Below, in pieces: positions 24,432 to 37,100 of a stretch of 64,000 bases of DNA; position 1 is the first letter of the stretch; the number at the start of each line of letters is the position of its first letter. Source of the stretch: Meghimatium bilineatum (taxonomy: Eukaryota; Mollusca; Gastropoda; Stylommatophora; Philomycidae); assembly GCA_034231615.1 (NCBI GenBank), contig CM067317.1, positions 1,200,501 to 1,264,500 of the forward strand. Direction: 5' to 3'. A program made the position numbers and the translations under genes. The notes beneath the pieces are model-generated. The model saw only the letters and a list, made by a program, of their open reading frames with translations. It was not told the origin of the DNA and searched no databases.

Positions 24432-26089
24432 GGTACTTGGACATCCGGGATTCGCATGAACAGAAAATTTTGCTCAAGTTATAAATTTCTTGGACCAATG
24501 TTTACATTTAGTGATTTTGCAGTTTTCCGTGTCTGCAACTAGATTTATTATGTTCTTTAACCATTTTTCTTTTTATACATGTAACTTTTAAGGATGCAGA
24601 ACGATGCTGAAAACGGCAGTAAATTTTTTTAAAACATCAACATGTGTTTTATTTATGCAAATTGGCTGTCATTTTGAATATTAATTAGTTGTACATGCCT
24701 CTGAGAATCACAGCAATGTTATCAACAGATGCGTCTTGTCTTTCTGAATACAACAATATATAGTTTCTGTGGTATTTTGTTATGTTTAAACTGCATCGCG
24801 CCTATATCAACTCCGGCCGCCAAAAAACAAAATGGTGACTAGCGCCGTTGCGACATACCCCATCCAATGAGATATCGTTATAATAGACGCCCCACAGCCT
24901 GATAGATTTCTCTGGAACATGCGCTATTGAAGCCGGTTCATTCCTACGTCCTACATGATCGTTGTAACAATGGCTAGCCAGAAGATACAAATTTTATAGC
25001 AATTAATCTGACCACATCTGCACACCGGTACGATGCCATGATGGTCGACCGGTTTTATAGACCTTTCTTTCATCGTATTTTGAATAAAATAACATTGAAT
25101 TGTGGCTTGAATCATGAATTATTTAATTTCACAGCAGTGAATATACAGAATGCCGCGTTGGTTTGGAGACTTGTAGACGTTTGATATCGAATATGTTGAA
25201 GTAGCACCAAAAATAGCTCTAGACCTAAACTCAAAGAACGATTTTACTGCAAATCTACATGTTTTATACAGTTCTCCCAGCTATATTTTGATAATTTCGC
25301 AGTGAAAGAACATAAATACAACAGATTTGCGTGATTTAGTTTACAGTGTTGCCAAGGAATTCGATAACTAAGGTAAGTTATTTTTTTATTTATTTTTTTC
25401 CTCTTTATTTGTTATAAAATATATGTTTTTTGTGAAAAACGTCTTTACCATTTTCTCATACGTCTGGTATCACACACACACGTACATAAATTACACCAAT
25501 ATATGCAGAATTTAATTCTTTATTTATATGTGCAAATATTATTTAAATATCTCTAACAACCAAAAAATTATCACATTTTCAAAACAGTCACCATCAATAA
25601 CGCAAATTTTCAAAAAAAGAATCCGGTGGCAGGGTACGTTTCGTATTTTTTAAATCTGGCTTGCTAAAGGTTAATAGATATTAAATTTATTTTCATTATA
25701 CTTATGCAAATTAGCAGCCATTTTGAATATCAATTAGTTCTGTGTCCATCTGAACATTCCACAAATGGGATCAACTTAAGCGTCTTGTCTTCACAAACAC
25801 AAAAATTTGAAAAATGTATAGTTTGTGTGTTGTATTATTGAAAATAACTAAGATAATTAAGAAATTGTCAGCTCAGTTACATTTTTGTGGTCAAGTTTTA
25901 TTTATATTTTCCTACATGTTTCATGTAAATTATTTTGATGTTAAATTAATTCGGAAAAAAAATCATAACTTTTTTCAGTGTTGACGTACAGACTTGGTTG
26001 AGGTATCATTGAATTGCAATTTTCAAGGGCTATCTAAATATAGTATTTTTAATGATGTAACATTATTTTTTTTAATGTGTCCAAGTACC
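24432..26089. mobile_element. Terminal-inverted-repeat element copy 2, apparently complete
   Basis: 1658 bp from GGTACTTGGACA to TGTCCAAGTACC with TA on both outer sides, consistent with a TA target-site duplication. No coding region. Internal 130-150-bp subrepeats contain ATGCAAATT(G/A)GC, CATTTTGAATAT(T/C)AATTAGTT and GCGTCTTGTCTT near 24650-24780 and 25700-25830. Non-autonomous. Confidence 0.75.
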
Positions 26090-27180
26090 TATTAATATTA
26101 TTGTTTCACCTTATTTATATTGGCAGTATGTTTATGACTATGGACCATAGTCTCAACCATAGTATGGTTGAGTCTTGCCAGTTGACGACGCTAAAGTAGA
26201 GCTAACCAGTAAGAAGACAAAGAGTAACAGTAACACTAACAGTACTAACACACCAACTGACCAAGCAAGAGTCTGAAGAGTAAGTCTAACGTTGAAGATA
26301 AATAATATAGTAAAATAAATAAAAATAATAAATAAATAGTTATGAATCCAAAATTTGTTGAGAATATTATTATTTTATAATATTAATTATTTTATATATT
26401 TATTAATATATTATATTATAATTATATTGAATGACAATGAATGTGATTTACTTTGCAGGGCTCCAAAATATATCCTGGTATTCTTGTTTAATGATGACAC
26501 GTTTATCTTTGCAAATATTTAAAAGTTCAGCTAATTATCAGAATATGTATTAAATGATCAGGTCAATCATTGACACTAGAACAAGATAAACACGGCAAAT
26601 TATTGATTTCAACGACATTATTTTTAATCAATTGTAGAAGATCAAACAGACATGCACTATCTTTCATCAATATCAACCAGAAGTTGTCAACGCTTCGCCA
26701 ACTCTGCAAAATTGTCGCTAGTTCCTGTTATTAGTAATTTTTCTAAACCTACGGTGGTACACTCCATCATAAATAACCAAATGGTCAGAGGGTGTCCGAC
26801 AAAGTGGATGGTGCCGCAGTAACCTAATGAACAAATAGTCAGCAAAATAAATTAAACAGGTTACTAAAACACTTACCTTGCCTAATAAAAAATATATAAA
26901 AAACATACAATAAAACCAAACAGGACAATTCTCCACGTATCGGCTCAAATTGAACCTTTTTCAAGAGACAATCAACACAATAAAAACAAAATAGATGACT
27001 AGATTTCATCAAGCCCCGTCTCCATAATGCATCTAGTAAAAGAGAAAATGCGTGCATTCATTATAAACAAACCGAAAGTGGGAAATTAAAGGCACTATAG
27101 ATGTAGTTGGGATGTTTATAATGAGTGCAAGAATAATAAAAGAAAAAGATAAGAAAAATACCCCTTTTGTCACTTTATCA
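26090..27180. other. Intergenic, AT-rich, no gene recognised
   Basis: Low-complexity AT stretches at 26290-26420. No exon-like block or array. The divergent promoter area between PDCL and PPIL1 begins here, but nothing specific can be named. Confidence 0.4.
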
Positions 27181-27184
27181 GACA

Positions 27185-27265
27185 GGCAGGTTTTAAGAAC
27201 ATAGTCACAACAGGCAAGACTGAAGGGAACAGAGACAGATGGGGACGTGAGAAAATATTCGTTTG
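27185..27265 (+). pseudogene. Family A non-LTR scrap, cut by family B
   Basis: FKNIVTTGKTEGNRDRWGRE matches the family A TGKIEG...RGR motif and then stops abruptly where family B sequence starts. Confidence 0.65.
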
Positions 27266-27515
27266 ACAATCTAGCAAGGATTGGAAACAACGATCTTGAT
27301 AATGATTCCGTTTCAATGGTCAGGATTAAAGATCAGGGATTGAAATGTGGTGTTGCCAGAAGTGAACATTTTGAAGGGCGCAGAAGAATAATGGTCAGCC
27401 AGTATATGACCGGTACTATCAGCAGAAGTATAATGGTGGATAAACTCAAGGAGAGATCGGAGCAACTATGGACGTGTCCAGTTTGCAGTGATGATGTTCC
27501 AACGACTAACTAGCA
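27266..27515 (+). pseudogene. Family B non-LTR 3' end
   Basis: SVSMVRIKDQGLKCGVARSE, VSQYMTGTISRSIMVDKLKE and LWTCPVCSDDVPTTN, nearly the same as the copy at 6391-6735. It ends CTAACTAGC. 5'-truncated. Confidence 0.82.
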
Positions 27516-28045
27516 TCATAGCACACATGGTACTCCCATACGTGTAGGAAGATGTATGATCAGTCTTGTACAATGTATGTTTAAAAAAATATATATATAG
27601 GCCCTATATAGGTTATGTATTATTTCATTTCAATATTTCAGTGAGCGAAAAGACATATTTGCCGACATGATTCCTTGTCAATAACAATACTGCAGAAAAC
27701 CGTCGAATGTGGAAGAAGCAGAGAAGGATAAATTAAAGTATGGACAGAAAACATCAAGAAATGTATAAAACACGATTTTTCCTCACACATTCGCAATTTC
27801 GAAGATATAAATCGCCGGGGGACTCTGTGCGTTGAAGATATCTACTATCTAGCGACATTAAGAATTGAAAACAAATGTTTAGCGACTTTAAGTATATATG
27901 CCTAGCGCTAGTTCATTTCTCAAATCGGCAATTCATACTTGTATTCACAATCACATTGTGGCATTGTCAACAATTTTAAATTACTGTTAATTTTCACAAC
28001 TTAACCACTTCAATAGAGGCAACGAATTCTGAAACTGCATTTAAA

Positions 28046-28122
28046 ATGTCAAACTCTCTAACAGGAGGGGCAAACATCCCAAAAAAGTCTTGGCAGCCTT
28101 CTAATGTCACACTAGAAACAAC
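28046..28122 (+). CDS. PPIL1: PPIL1 coding exon 1
   Basis: The ATG at 28046 starts [18 protein letters not shown]. The exon ends two bases into a Thr codon before a perfect GTAAGT donor (28123). Although short, it is fixed by the [10 protein letters not shown] match and by phase with exon 2. A 5' UTR must precede it; its start is not visible. Confidence 0.92.
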
Positions 28123-31100
28123 GTAAGTGTCGGTGGTAGGTACTCTTTACTATTTGTGTAACAGTGTTTTAGTAAGTTACTTAGGTACTTGGACAAAATT
28201 TTCAAAATAATGCTACATAATTACAAATAATATAGTTAGATAGCCCTTAAAAATTGCAATTAAATGATACCTCAACCAAGTCTGTACGTCAACACTGAAA
28301 AAAGTTTTAAAAAATTTCGAATTAATTTGACATCAAAATAATTTACATGGCACATATAGGAAAATATAAATAAAACTTGTGATCTCAAAATGTAGTCTAA
28401 GTCAAGCTGATAATTTTTAAATTATATTTGTTATTTTCAATAATACAACACACAAACTATATATATTTTTGTTCGCAAAGACAAGACGCATCTATTGATC
28501 CCATTTCTGTAATTTTAAGATGCAGGCACAACTAATTAATATTCATAAATGGCAGCTTATTAGCATATTTAAAATATAAAAATTAAGTACATAGCAATTA
28601 AATGTATTTAAATACCACATAATATATACATTTTGGTGTTCACAGAGGTAAGACTCATCTGTTGATCCAATTTCTGTAATCTTTAGGTGCAGAACTAATT
28701 AATATTCAAAATGGCAGCTAATTAGCATAATTAAAATTAAAATAAATTATCAAACTATTTAACATCATTAAATACCACAAAAATTATATATATTTGTGTT
28801 GACAAAGACATGACGCATCTGATGATAACGTTTCTGGAATTATCAGATTCACGCAGAACTAATTCATATTCAAGATGGCAGCTAATTAGCATAATTAAAA
28901 TGACAATAATCAAAAAAAAAAATTAATGTATGTTTTGGTTATAGTGAACTATTATCATTGCAGTATAGGCAAATGCATAGGTGCCCAGGTTCTGCCAGAA
29001 AATGCCAAGTATGTATTGCCCTAATGCATGCCAATGGTTCCAGTAGCTCACTGGTTACAACTAGCACTATATAGTATAATTAAAAACCTAATATAAGATT
29101 GTTTTCAATATTTAAATAAGTGACATGTTAGCTAAACAAATAGGCTGTTGCTACTAAAAAAAATCAACATTAAGACGAAAAACAAATAAAAAAGTTAGTA
29201 CTGCACTGGAAAATTAACATTAAGGAAGGAATGAAAATAAGGAGGAGAAATAACATAACACATGACATATGGGTAAAAGAGATAAAAACCAAAATTGGTG
29301 GGAGCAGAAAATAATCTAGTGATAAAAGCAATCTATAGAGGGTGAGAAAAATGATGTCTTGCCTAAAAAAATAACAGGAATGCTGATTAAAATAAATAAT
29401 TGAAAGTGGGGCAGACGTGAGAAAGTTACTTGCAAGAGAGGAAGGGATCCACAACCGATAAGACAGGAGATTCAAAATAAGTACGGATACAATAGAAAGT
29501 CGCAGATATGATGGAGGCTTCAAAAAAAAAGAAAAATTGAAAACTGCAAATCAAAGGTAGCACTCACAGGTGCACCCCAAGTACATACAGAACAAGAGAG
29601 TACGCTGTACTTCCGGACGACACAACAATAATGGCAGCACTGCAGAAAACAGCATTATATGCATATATCAGCCATCCAAAATTCAGTCCTTAGTGAAGCA
29701 AAAGCCCTAATTAGGGCTGGTAATCCAGTTTAAATTGTAAAAATGAAGAAGTCCTGAGGACTAACAATTGTATACACTGCCATTTTAAGTCCAATTGCGG
29801 TACTGATTAACTTTGAGCCGTAAACAGATTGATGAAAGTCCTGAAAAGGACTAGTTGGAGTATTTGTGCATACTTGTTGATTACTGTAATGAATTCATGC
29901 AACAAGAACAGATGCATGTCTTGATTGTTTTTTTGGTCCTCGTGAAGCTGATAATCCAGTTTAAATTGTCAAAATTAAGACGTCCTGAGAAGGACTAACA
30001 ATCTTCAATTGACTAATGAGATTCCTAGTAGTGACATGGTAATGTGAAGTTGAGCCCTGAGAAAGACACAATTCACAAAATTATTTGTATAATTCCATGT
30101 ACCATCTAGTTAGCATACAAGGAGCCCTGAAAAGGACAAACAATTGTATACACTGCCATTTTAAGTCCAATTGACGGTACCGATTAAATTTGAGCCGTAA
30201 ACAGATTGATGGAAGTCCTGAAAAGTATTAGTTGGAGTATTTGTGCATACTTGTTGATTACTGTAATGAATTCATGCAACATAAACTGATGCATGTCTTG
30301 ATTTTTTTTGTTCCTTGTGACTGCTGCTATTTGTGCTGTGTCATTTGGCTGCTGTGTGTTCCCTCTTGCTCTGAACAAAGTTGGATGTGTGCTCATTTTG
30401 CTGCCATTATTTTGCAATGTTCATTTTTCAATATCTTGATAGCAATATCCCCATGTATGTGGCTTCCACTATGTTGCTACGACTTTCTCAGAGATCAGAA
30501 CTTTCTTTGTATGTTCGATCTTTCCTTTTATGGATGATGTTGTCTTTTTGCCAATAACTTTCTTACAAATCCCCCAAATCCAAAATTACAATATTTAAAA
30601 AGCACATATAACACACCATTCCTATATTTTTTTGGGGCATATATCTTCTTCGCCACTCTCATATCCATTTTTTAGTCACTTCTTTTATTCTAGATTATCT
30701 TTCTTCCCCCCCCCCCCCCCCATTATTTTTTATATTGATCTCTTTTTGTCCATTTTCATAAATTTGTCCCTTTGTTTCTCATCTTCTAATCCGCTTTTCC
30801 TGAATCTGAACTTTTGCTGTCATATAATGTCCCTATGTGTACTAATCTATATTACATTTGTTTTATGTCCTGATGAAGACATGTTTAGAATGAAACACCT
30901 ATTTTCATTAGTTATTGAAATGTCAAGTATTTAAATATTTACAACACTCCAAGCTTATTATCATTTGTTTTCCTTATATAGCCACAACCCTCACACTGCC
31001 CTCACACAACCCTCAATCTGCCTAATGTCCTAATGAATATTATAGAACAGAACATCACTGCGCAATATTAAATAAGAGAAATCATAAATTCGTCTATAGT

Positions 31101-34100
31101 ATTGATTGTGAATATTCTGTGATACGAGAATGAATACAGGATTTTCATTTCTGTGGCAATAGCTTACTTTAATGTTGCATGGAAACAAAATATTCGTACC
31201 TTGTTCTGTGGTCGTGAATGTGTATGATTGGTGATCCTAAGGAATATTGATGAAATTAGCAATTAAATAATTACACTGCAACCAAAATGAAATACTTACA
31301 GTTCAACATCATGAGACATGAAAACTATGACAAGAAGGTGACATCACCAAGGACAACATCCACTAACAACTGCAACACAGACAAATCATAAGATTCAGAT
31401 TCACTCTCACCAACTTTACAACAGTCTAAGCATACAAACTTCACAGACCCTCTCTTACCTACATGTTTTTGTCAGAAATGACATGACAGTTTCCATACAT
31501 ACAATATTCTCACCCGCTGTTATTCCAGACAAGCTTCATTTTCTTACCTTCAAGTAGTGGATCACATCTGATAAACATATCCAGTACATCTAACTGTGCT
31601 TGATCTAACTTTCTAAACCTGTCTACGCTAGCTAAAGGCAAACCTTGCAAAATAACCCTCTCATTATCAACTTCTAAATTATTTCTAATATTCTTATCTC
31701 TTCTGTTGCTTAACAGAAGTTGTCTCCTGGCAAGAGCTACATCAAATTCCTTTTTCCTCAGAGCTTTCAAATCCCTAATCTTGGCTGCATAGTGGACGGC
31801 GAACTTGATGAGTCGACTCTGTTCATCTTCATCAAATAAATCGAGCCACTCCAGGGTTTTATTCTGAATACCCTTCACCTTCCCATCTATGAAGCAAAGA
31901 TTGGAATTTGGTGCTCTACGCCACATAGCATCCATCATGCCCAAAGTTCTTTCTGCCTCCATATTGTGCATTGGTGCTGCAGCACAATTTGCCACCATCT
32001 CTTCCGTTGGCTCGGAAAGAACTTCAGACAGATATGCTGAGAGCTGGAGGTTTAATTTCTTGATGAAGGCATCTGCCAAATGGGTAACAACTTCTTTAAA
32101 TTTTGAGATGACAGAACTATCAATTTCTCTTAATTTAACTATAGATTCATCTATTTCCATAGGATCACCAAAGACATCCTTTTCACGTGATAGCAGAATC
32201 ATAGGGTCATTCTCAACTTTCATCAAAGTTTCCATGCACTTGGTGAATAAGCCATCTGTTACCTGTGTGAAATGAAAAGTTTAAGAATATTAATAATGGA
32301 TATGAAAAAGACGAATAACTATAACTTCATTTCTAAACTAATAGAGTACATCTATGCAAACATGTTCCAATCAAATTGACAAGGCAGCACAAATATTCTA
32401 CATTGCAAAGACCAAACCACAAGATATAGGCTTCGTACTTGTACCACTTAAACACCTACAAAGAAGCACTACAGACCATATACCAAAAATCAACCACAGC
32501 AACAAACAAAAGCAGTGCACCATCAACTTATTGATTGCCATGCAGTACAAGAAAATTGTGGAAACCATTGCCACGAAATACCTCAATTACAAAAACCTCT
32601 CTTATCTCAACCCATTAGATAAATGAATGCTACCACCACCACATAGCACATTGAAGAAAAATAGAAAACTCGCAACCTCAGGGATCTCATCTGTAAATTG
32701 TACACTAATAAACTATTGTACAAGACATTCACATTTTACTCACTGCTTGGAGATTGGACCGCTGTTTTATGTTGCCATAAAATACTTGCATCCAAGGTCC
32801 AGTCAGGATTTTAGAGAACAGCCCTAGAGCTTGCAGCTGAACCAAAACAAAAGAATCATTCAGCCTGGAAATGATTGATGTTCTCCTTGGCTGCGGCAAC
32901 TGAACTCAAAGTAACTCAGAAGTGTTTCTTTCTGTTCGAAAATTACAGCAGCCATATGAAAGAGAACATTCAATCTGTTCCCAACATATCTAAGAATTAT
33001 TCCTTGTTTTAGTCCAGCTTTTCTCAAAAATGTCGAAAATCCAGCTGGATCCCCCGTTTTCTGATTGTATCTGAAATAAATCATTTTCATAATCCATTAT
33101 TTACCCAATCTTTACAAAGCTAAATATAGTTATTTATATTAAATATTTCACTTCTTCTGTGTTGATTATCAAACTTCTGCATATTTTCATTACAAATGAT
33201 TGAATTTACAACTTGATTTACAAATGATTGAATTTACAACTTGATTTACAAATGATTGAATTTTCTCATGATTTACAACTTGATGCAATATCTGAGCCTT
33301 TCTATCCGACACATTATTTAACCCATACAGATTTTTTTTCAAAATTTCAACCGCACATAACTTTTCTGTGGGTTTAACATACATCATTACATCATCATTA
33401 TCAAGTGTCAAACCGGCAGGCATAGGCGATCATGGCTCTTCACAACTCTGTCTCCAGTTTTATATATCAAGATCGTTGTTGTTTCCCTGACATGACAGGT
33501 TGTCATACTTACTAATTCACTATGATCTTGCTAGGTGTGGCATATTGTTTCCTTGAAATAAACATTACTTCTGTTTTCTTTATATTTAGGAAGAGGCCTA
33601 TTTCTTTACTTTCTGTGACTTGCTATCAGAACAGCATCATCGTCCCACTAGTGTTCCTGGAATATTAACTATTGCATGAACATACAAATAAATAAATATT
33701 ACTGAAAAAAACACAAAAGGTATTGATTACCTCATTTTGTAAATACTATATATTAGTTCATTCACCGCCGAAGACGGATGTGTCGGGCCATTGGTGCAAA
33801 TATAACGGTGACACAACGCATTTCCATTTTCTGGACTACATCCTGCTGGAAATCTAGCAGGACCATGATCCAGCTAGATCCAGTTGGAGTTTGAGAATGA
33901 ACGCAGAAGAAGAAGAGTTCATTCACAACACATCCAGTAATTCCACTTCCTCGTGATAGGTCCCATTCTTTATCCAAGTGATCAACTCTTGCAGAACTTG
34001 CCAGCCCATCCAGAGGGTGCAAATTGCAGTTTACCTCTTCAAAAATCCATATCCAACTCATCCTTGAGTTTTTCAGCAACGCAGTGGTTTACTTTTGCCC

Positions 34101-37100
34101 TATCACACATTGTGCTCTTTATTTTAGCTACAATTTCAGACTTTACATCAACATATGATAGTTCATAGTGTTCACAGTATGCTTGTACTACCTCAAGAAG
34201 AGAGTTGGATACGTGTTTGAAGTAGTCTTGTGTTGGGCGCCCCCCCCCCCCCCCCCCGGAAGAGCATCAATATCTGCAACGAGAGATTGAAATACATTGT
34301 TAGACATATCAATATCAACAGTGACATGTACTTCATTAACATGATATCCTTTGAAAGATGTGGCATCCCATGCCAGATTGACTACAGATGACCTGTGCAA
34401 TAGCTGTCCCTGAATTGCAGACAAGGCACCTACTTCAATGGCTATCTGGGAAACCACAGTGTCATTTGGTGTATCAGACAACTGTTTACCAAACAAGTTT
34501 TTACCTACATAGTAAATGACAGGACAACAATGATTTATACTCACCTGACTCATGAGACATTTATATACATACTTTCTTATAGCTGCACCGTACTGTTTTC
34601 TGTTGATCTTGACTTGCAGGACATTGTTTGCTGCAGCCGCCTCTTGAAGAATATCTATCTGATTCTGCATGAGAGCAATATTTTTCTGTTGTTTCTTATT
34701 GGTCTCAAGGATTTCCTTTTCATGAAGTCTAAGGTGCTTTCTTCTTTCAATGTTCATCGTGCATTTGAACTGTGTGAGCATTGCTATTTTCTTCTGTTGC
34801 ATGCCAATCGTTGATAATGCTCGTCTAAGCTGCATTTCTAAGTCCTTTGTTCTCTCTAGTGCAATGCGCAAAGACTCCTCAGATTTGTTAAGCGTACTCT
34901 GTCTAATTGTCTTACACTTCTCTTTCAAAGATAATATTTTCTTTTCTCTTGTTTTTCATTTATAGGCCTAAGCTTTCTATTAGATTTTGCTACTTCAGTC
35001 CTATGCTGTCTCTTAACCTTCTTTATTTTACTTTACAAATACTTAATAGAGCGTAGCTTAAAGACACAACTGTGACAGTTGTTTCTTAGCTTCATAGGTG
35101 AATGCAGTTTATTAAAAGCAGCAGGGCAAGATGCTAGCACAGCAGAGTTCAATGGAACAGATGCTTGCATATTATGTCTTCCTGTAAATGATGATGAATT
35201 AGTTGTCGTTAGATGAGGTCCCAAGGTACTAGCACCTGACACTTCTTTTAAAAATATAGGAAGTGGTTCAAGTAGGATGTGCAGCAGTGAAGACCAACAT
35301 TCTTCTTCTTCTTCTTTCGTTCACTTGAAACATGTCTATATCTGTAATTCTGTCTCCTTAATAAAACTCACTGTCTTTTGTAGTTCATACAGTGTCCCAT
35401 AGAGCTTTGATTCCAGTGTTGTTTCCTCTGGCCAATATGTCTGCCTCAGCATTTCATGCTCAGAACACTCTTGAAGTATATGTTTGGCACTCTGTGCTGC
35501 CTGTTCACATGTACACATGGCCGTGTTGCCAATCTTGAACTTTGTATACATGTGACTGCGGAGTCGGTTGTGTCCTGTTCTGAGACGTAGAATTATAACT
35601 TGTTCTGGTCTGTTCATAATGTGATAGTCATCTTGTGTTGGTGTTTGTGGCTTTCTTATTGACTTGATCATCTGTTTTTTCTGATGGTAGGTGATTGGTA
35701 TATCTGGTTGGTCTTCGGCAGCACCTTCTTTAGCCAGTTGGTCTGCTTTTTCATTTCCTGGTATTCCACAGTGAGAGGGTATCCACTGCATGGTTATCCT
35801 ATACTGGTAAGACAATTCGCTAAGTAGTTTTTTTAAGTCTGTTAGTTTTCCAGACTGGAGAGCTTGAAGCACTGACCTTGCATCTGTCAGTAATACCACA
35901 GGCTGTAGGCCAGAGTTGGAGTTCAGCAGTTTTTTAGCTGCCACACTAATTGCCTGGATTTCTGCATCATAATTATTGCAGAATTTTCCTGTTGGTGTTC
36001 TGATTGTATCTCTAGGCTTGTGTGGATATTCTATATATACACCTGCACCTCCATTCCTCACAGCATTCTGTGCTGACCCATCTGTGTACACTCTGACCCA
36101 TATATCTTGTGGATATTCCTCATCCAGGAAACTGAGGGTGACTGTCATTCGCTGCACACTGTTCTGTTCGTCCTCGCTTAGTATTCCTTTCACATGGGTC
36201 TGAATGTATATTGGCATTCCATGACTTTCACTCCACGGGGTTTGTTCTGGTACAGACCTTAAGGGGCTGTCAACTTCAGGTAGGTCTGTAAGTTGTCTAC
36301 GGAGTCGTTTAGCTTGATGGATAAAGCTGCTCCTTTTCAGTCGCCCCATTGCTAGATTTTGGAATCTTTCCTTCATTGGATGACTTGGCATACACTGAAA
36401 CTTTTCTGCCTGAATTAGTACTTTTGTGTCTCTTTCGTTCGCCAAGTGTTTGCATTCTTCCCATTTTCTGCATCTCTGCTATGGGTGTTGATATCATTGC
36501 TTCCAACATTATTCTAAGTGCCTGGTTTTGCACTTTATCTAGATCTTGTAATATGGTGTTTGATGCAGGACACCACGCAGCTGAACCATATTCCAGGTGT
36601 GGTCTTATGCCTTGCTGGTAAACTTTACTGAGTATATTTCCACTGGCTCCCCATGTGGTTCCACTTAGTTTTCTCAGGATAGCTAACTTCCTTCTGGCTT
36701 TTGTTGTTTATGTGCTGCTTCCATGTCAGCTTATCATCAAAAGTAACTCCGAGGTATGTGGGTTGTTTGTCTTCTTTCAAGAGCTCTCCATCTATCTTGA
36801 TATGACCAGCTTTTTGTTTTGGTGAGAGGGTAAAGAGTGTAGTACTGCACTTATCTGTGTTAATACTGACGCACCATCTATTTGCCCATAATGTTAGGGC
36901 ATCAATAGCTCTTTGTATTTGTTTAGTGGCCACTGTTGCATGTTCTTCCGTGCACCAGATCACCAGGTCGTCAGCATACATTGCCACTTTGATCCCGTGT
37001 GGTAGTTCAGCAACTAGGTCATTGATGTAAACCAAGAAAAGTGTGGGTGACAGGACTCCTCCCTGGGGGACTCCATGATGCAGTAGAACTTTATTGCTCT

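Noticed and set aside
24802..24990. 62-codon minus-strand frame in the inverted-repeat element
   Set aside because: No resemblance to a transposase; likely chance in a non-coding element.
25020..25060. ACCGGT...ACCGGT inverted repeat as a possible element end or terminator
   Set aside because: Short and within a larger element whose ends are already defined.
29170..29523. 117-codon hydrophobic minus-strand frame
   Set aside because: Composition typical of AT-rich DNA read by chance; no family motif or splice context.
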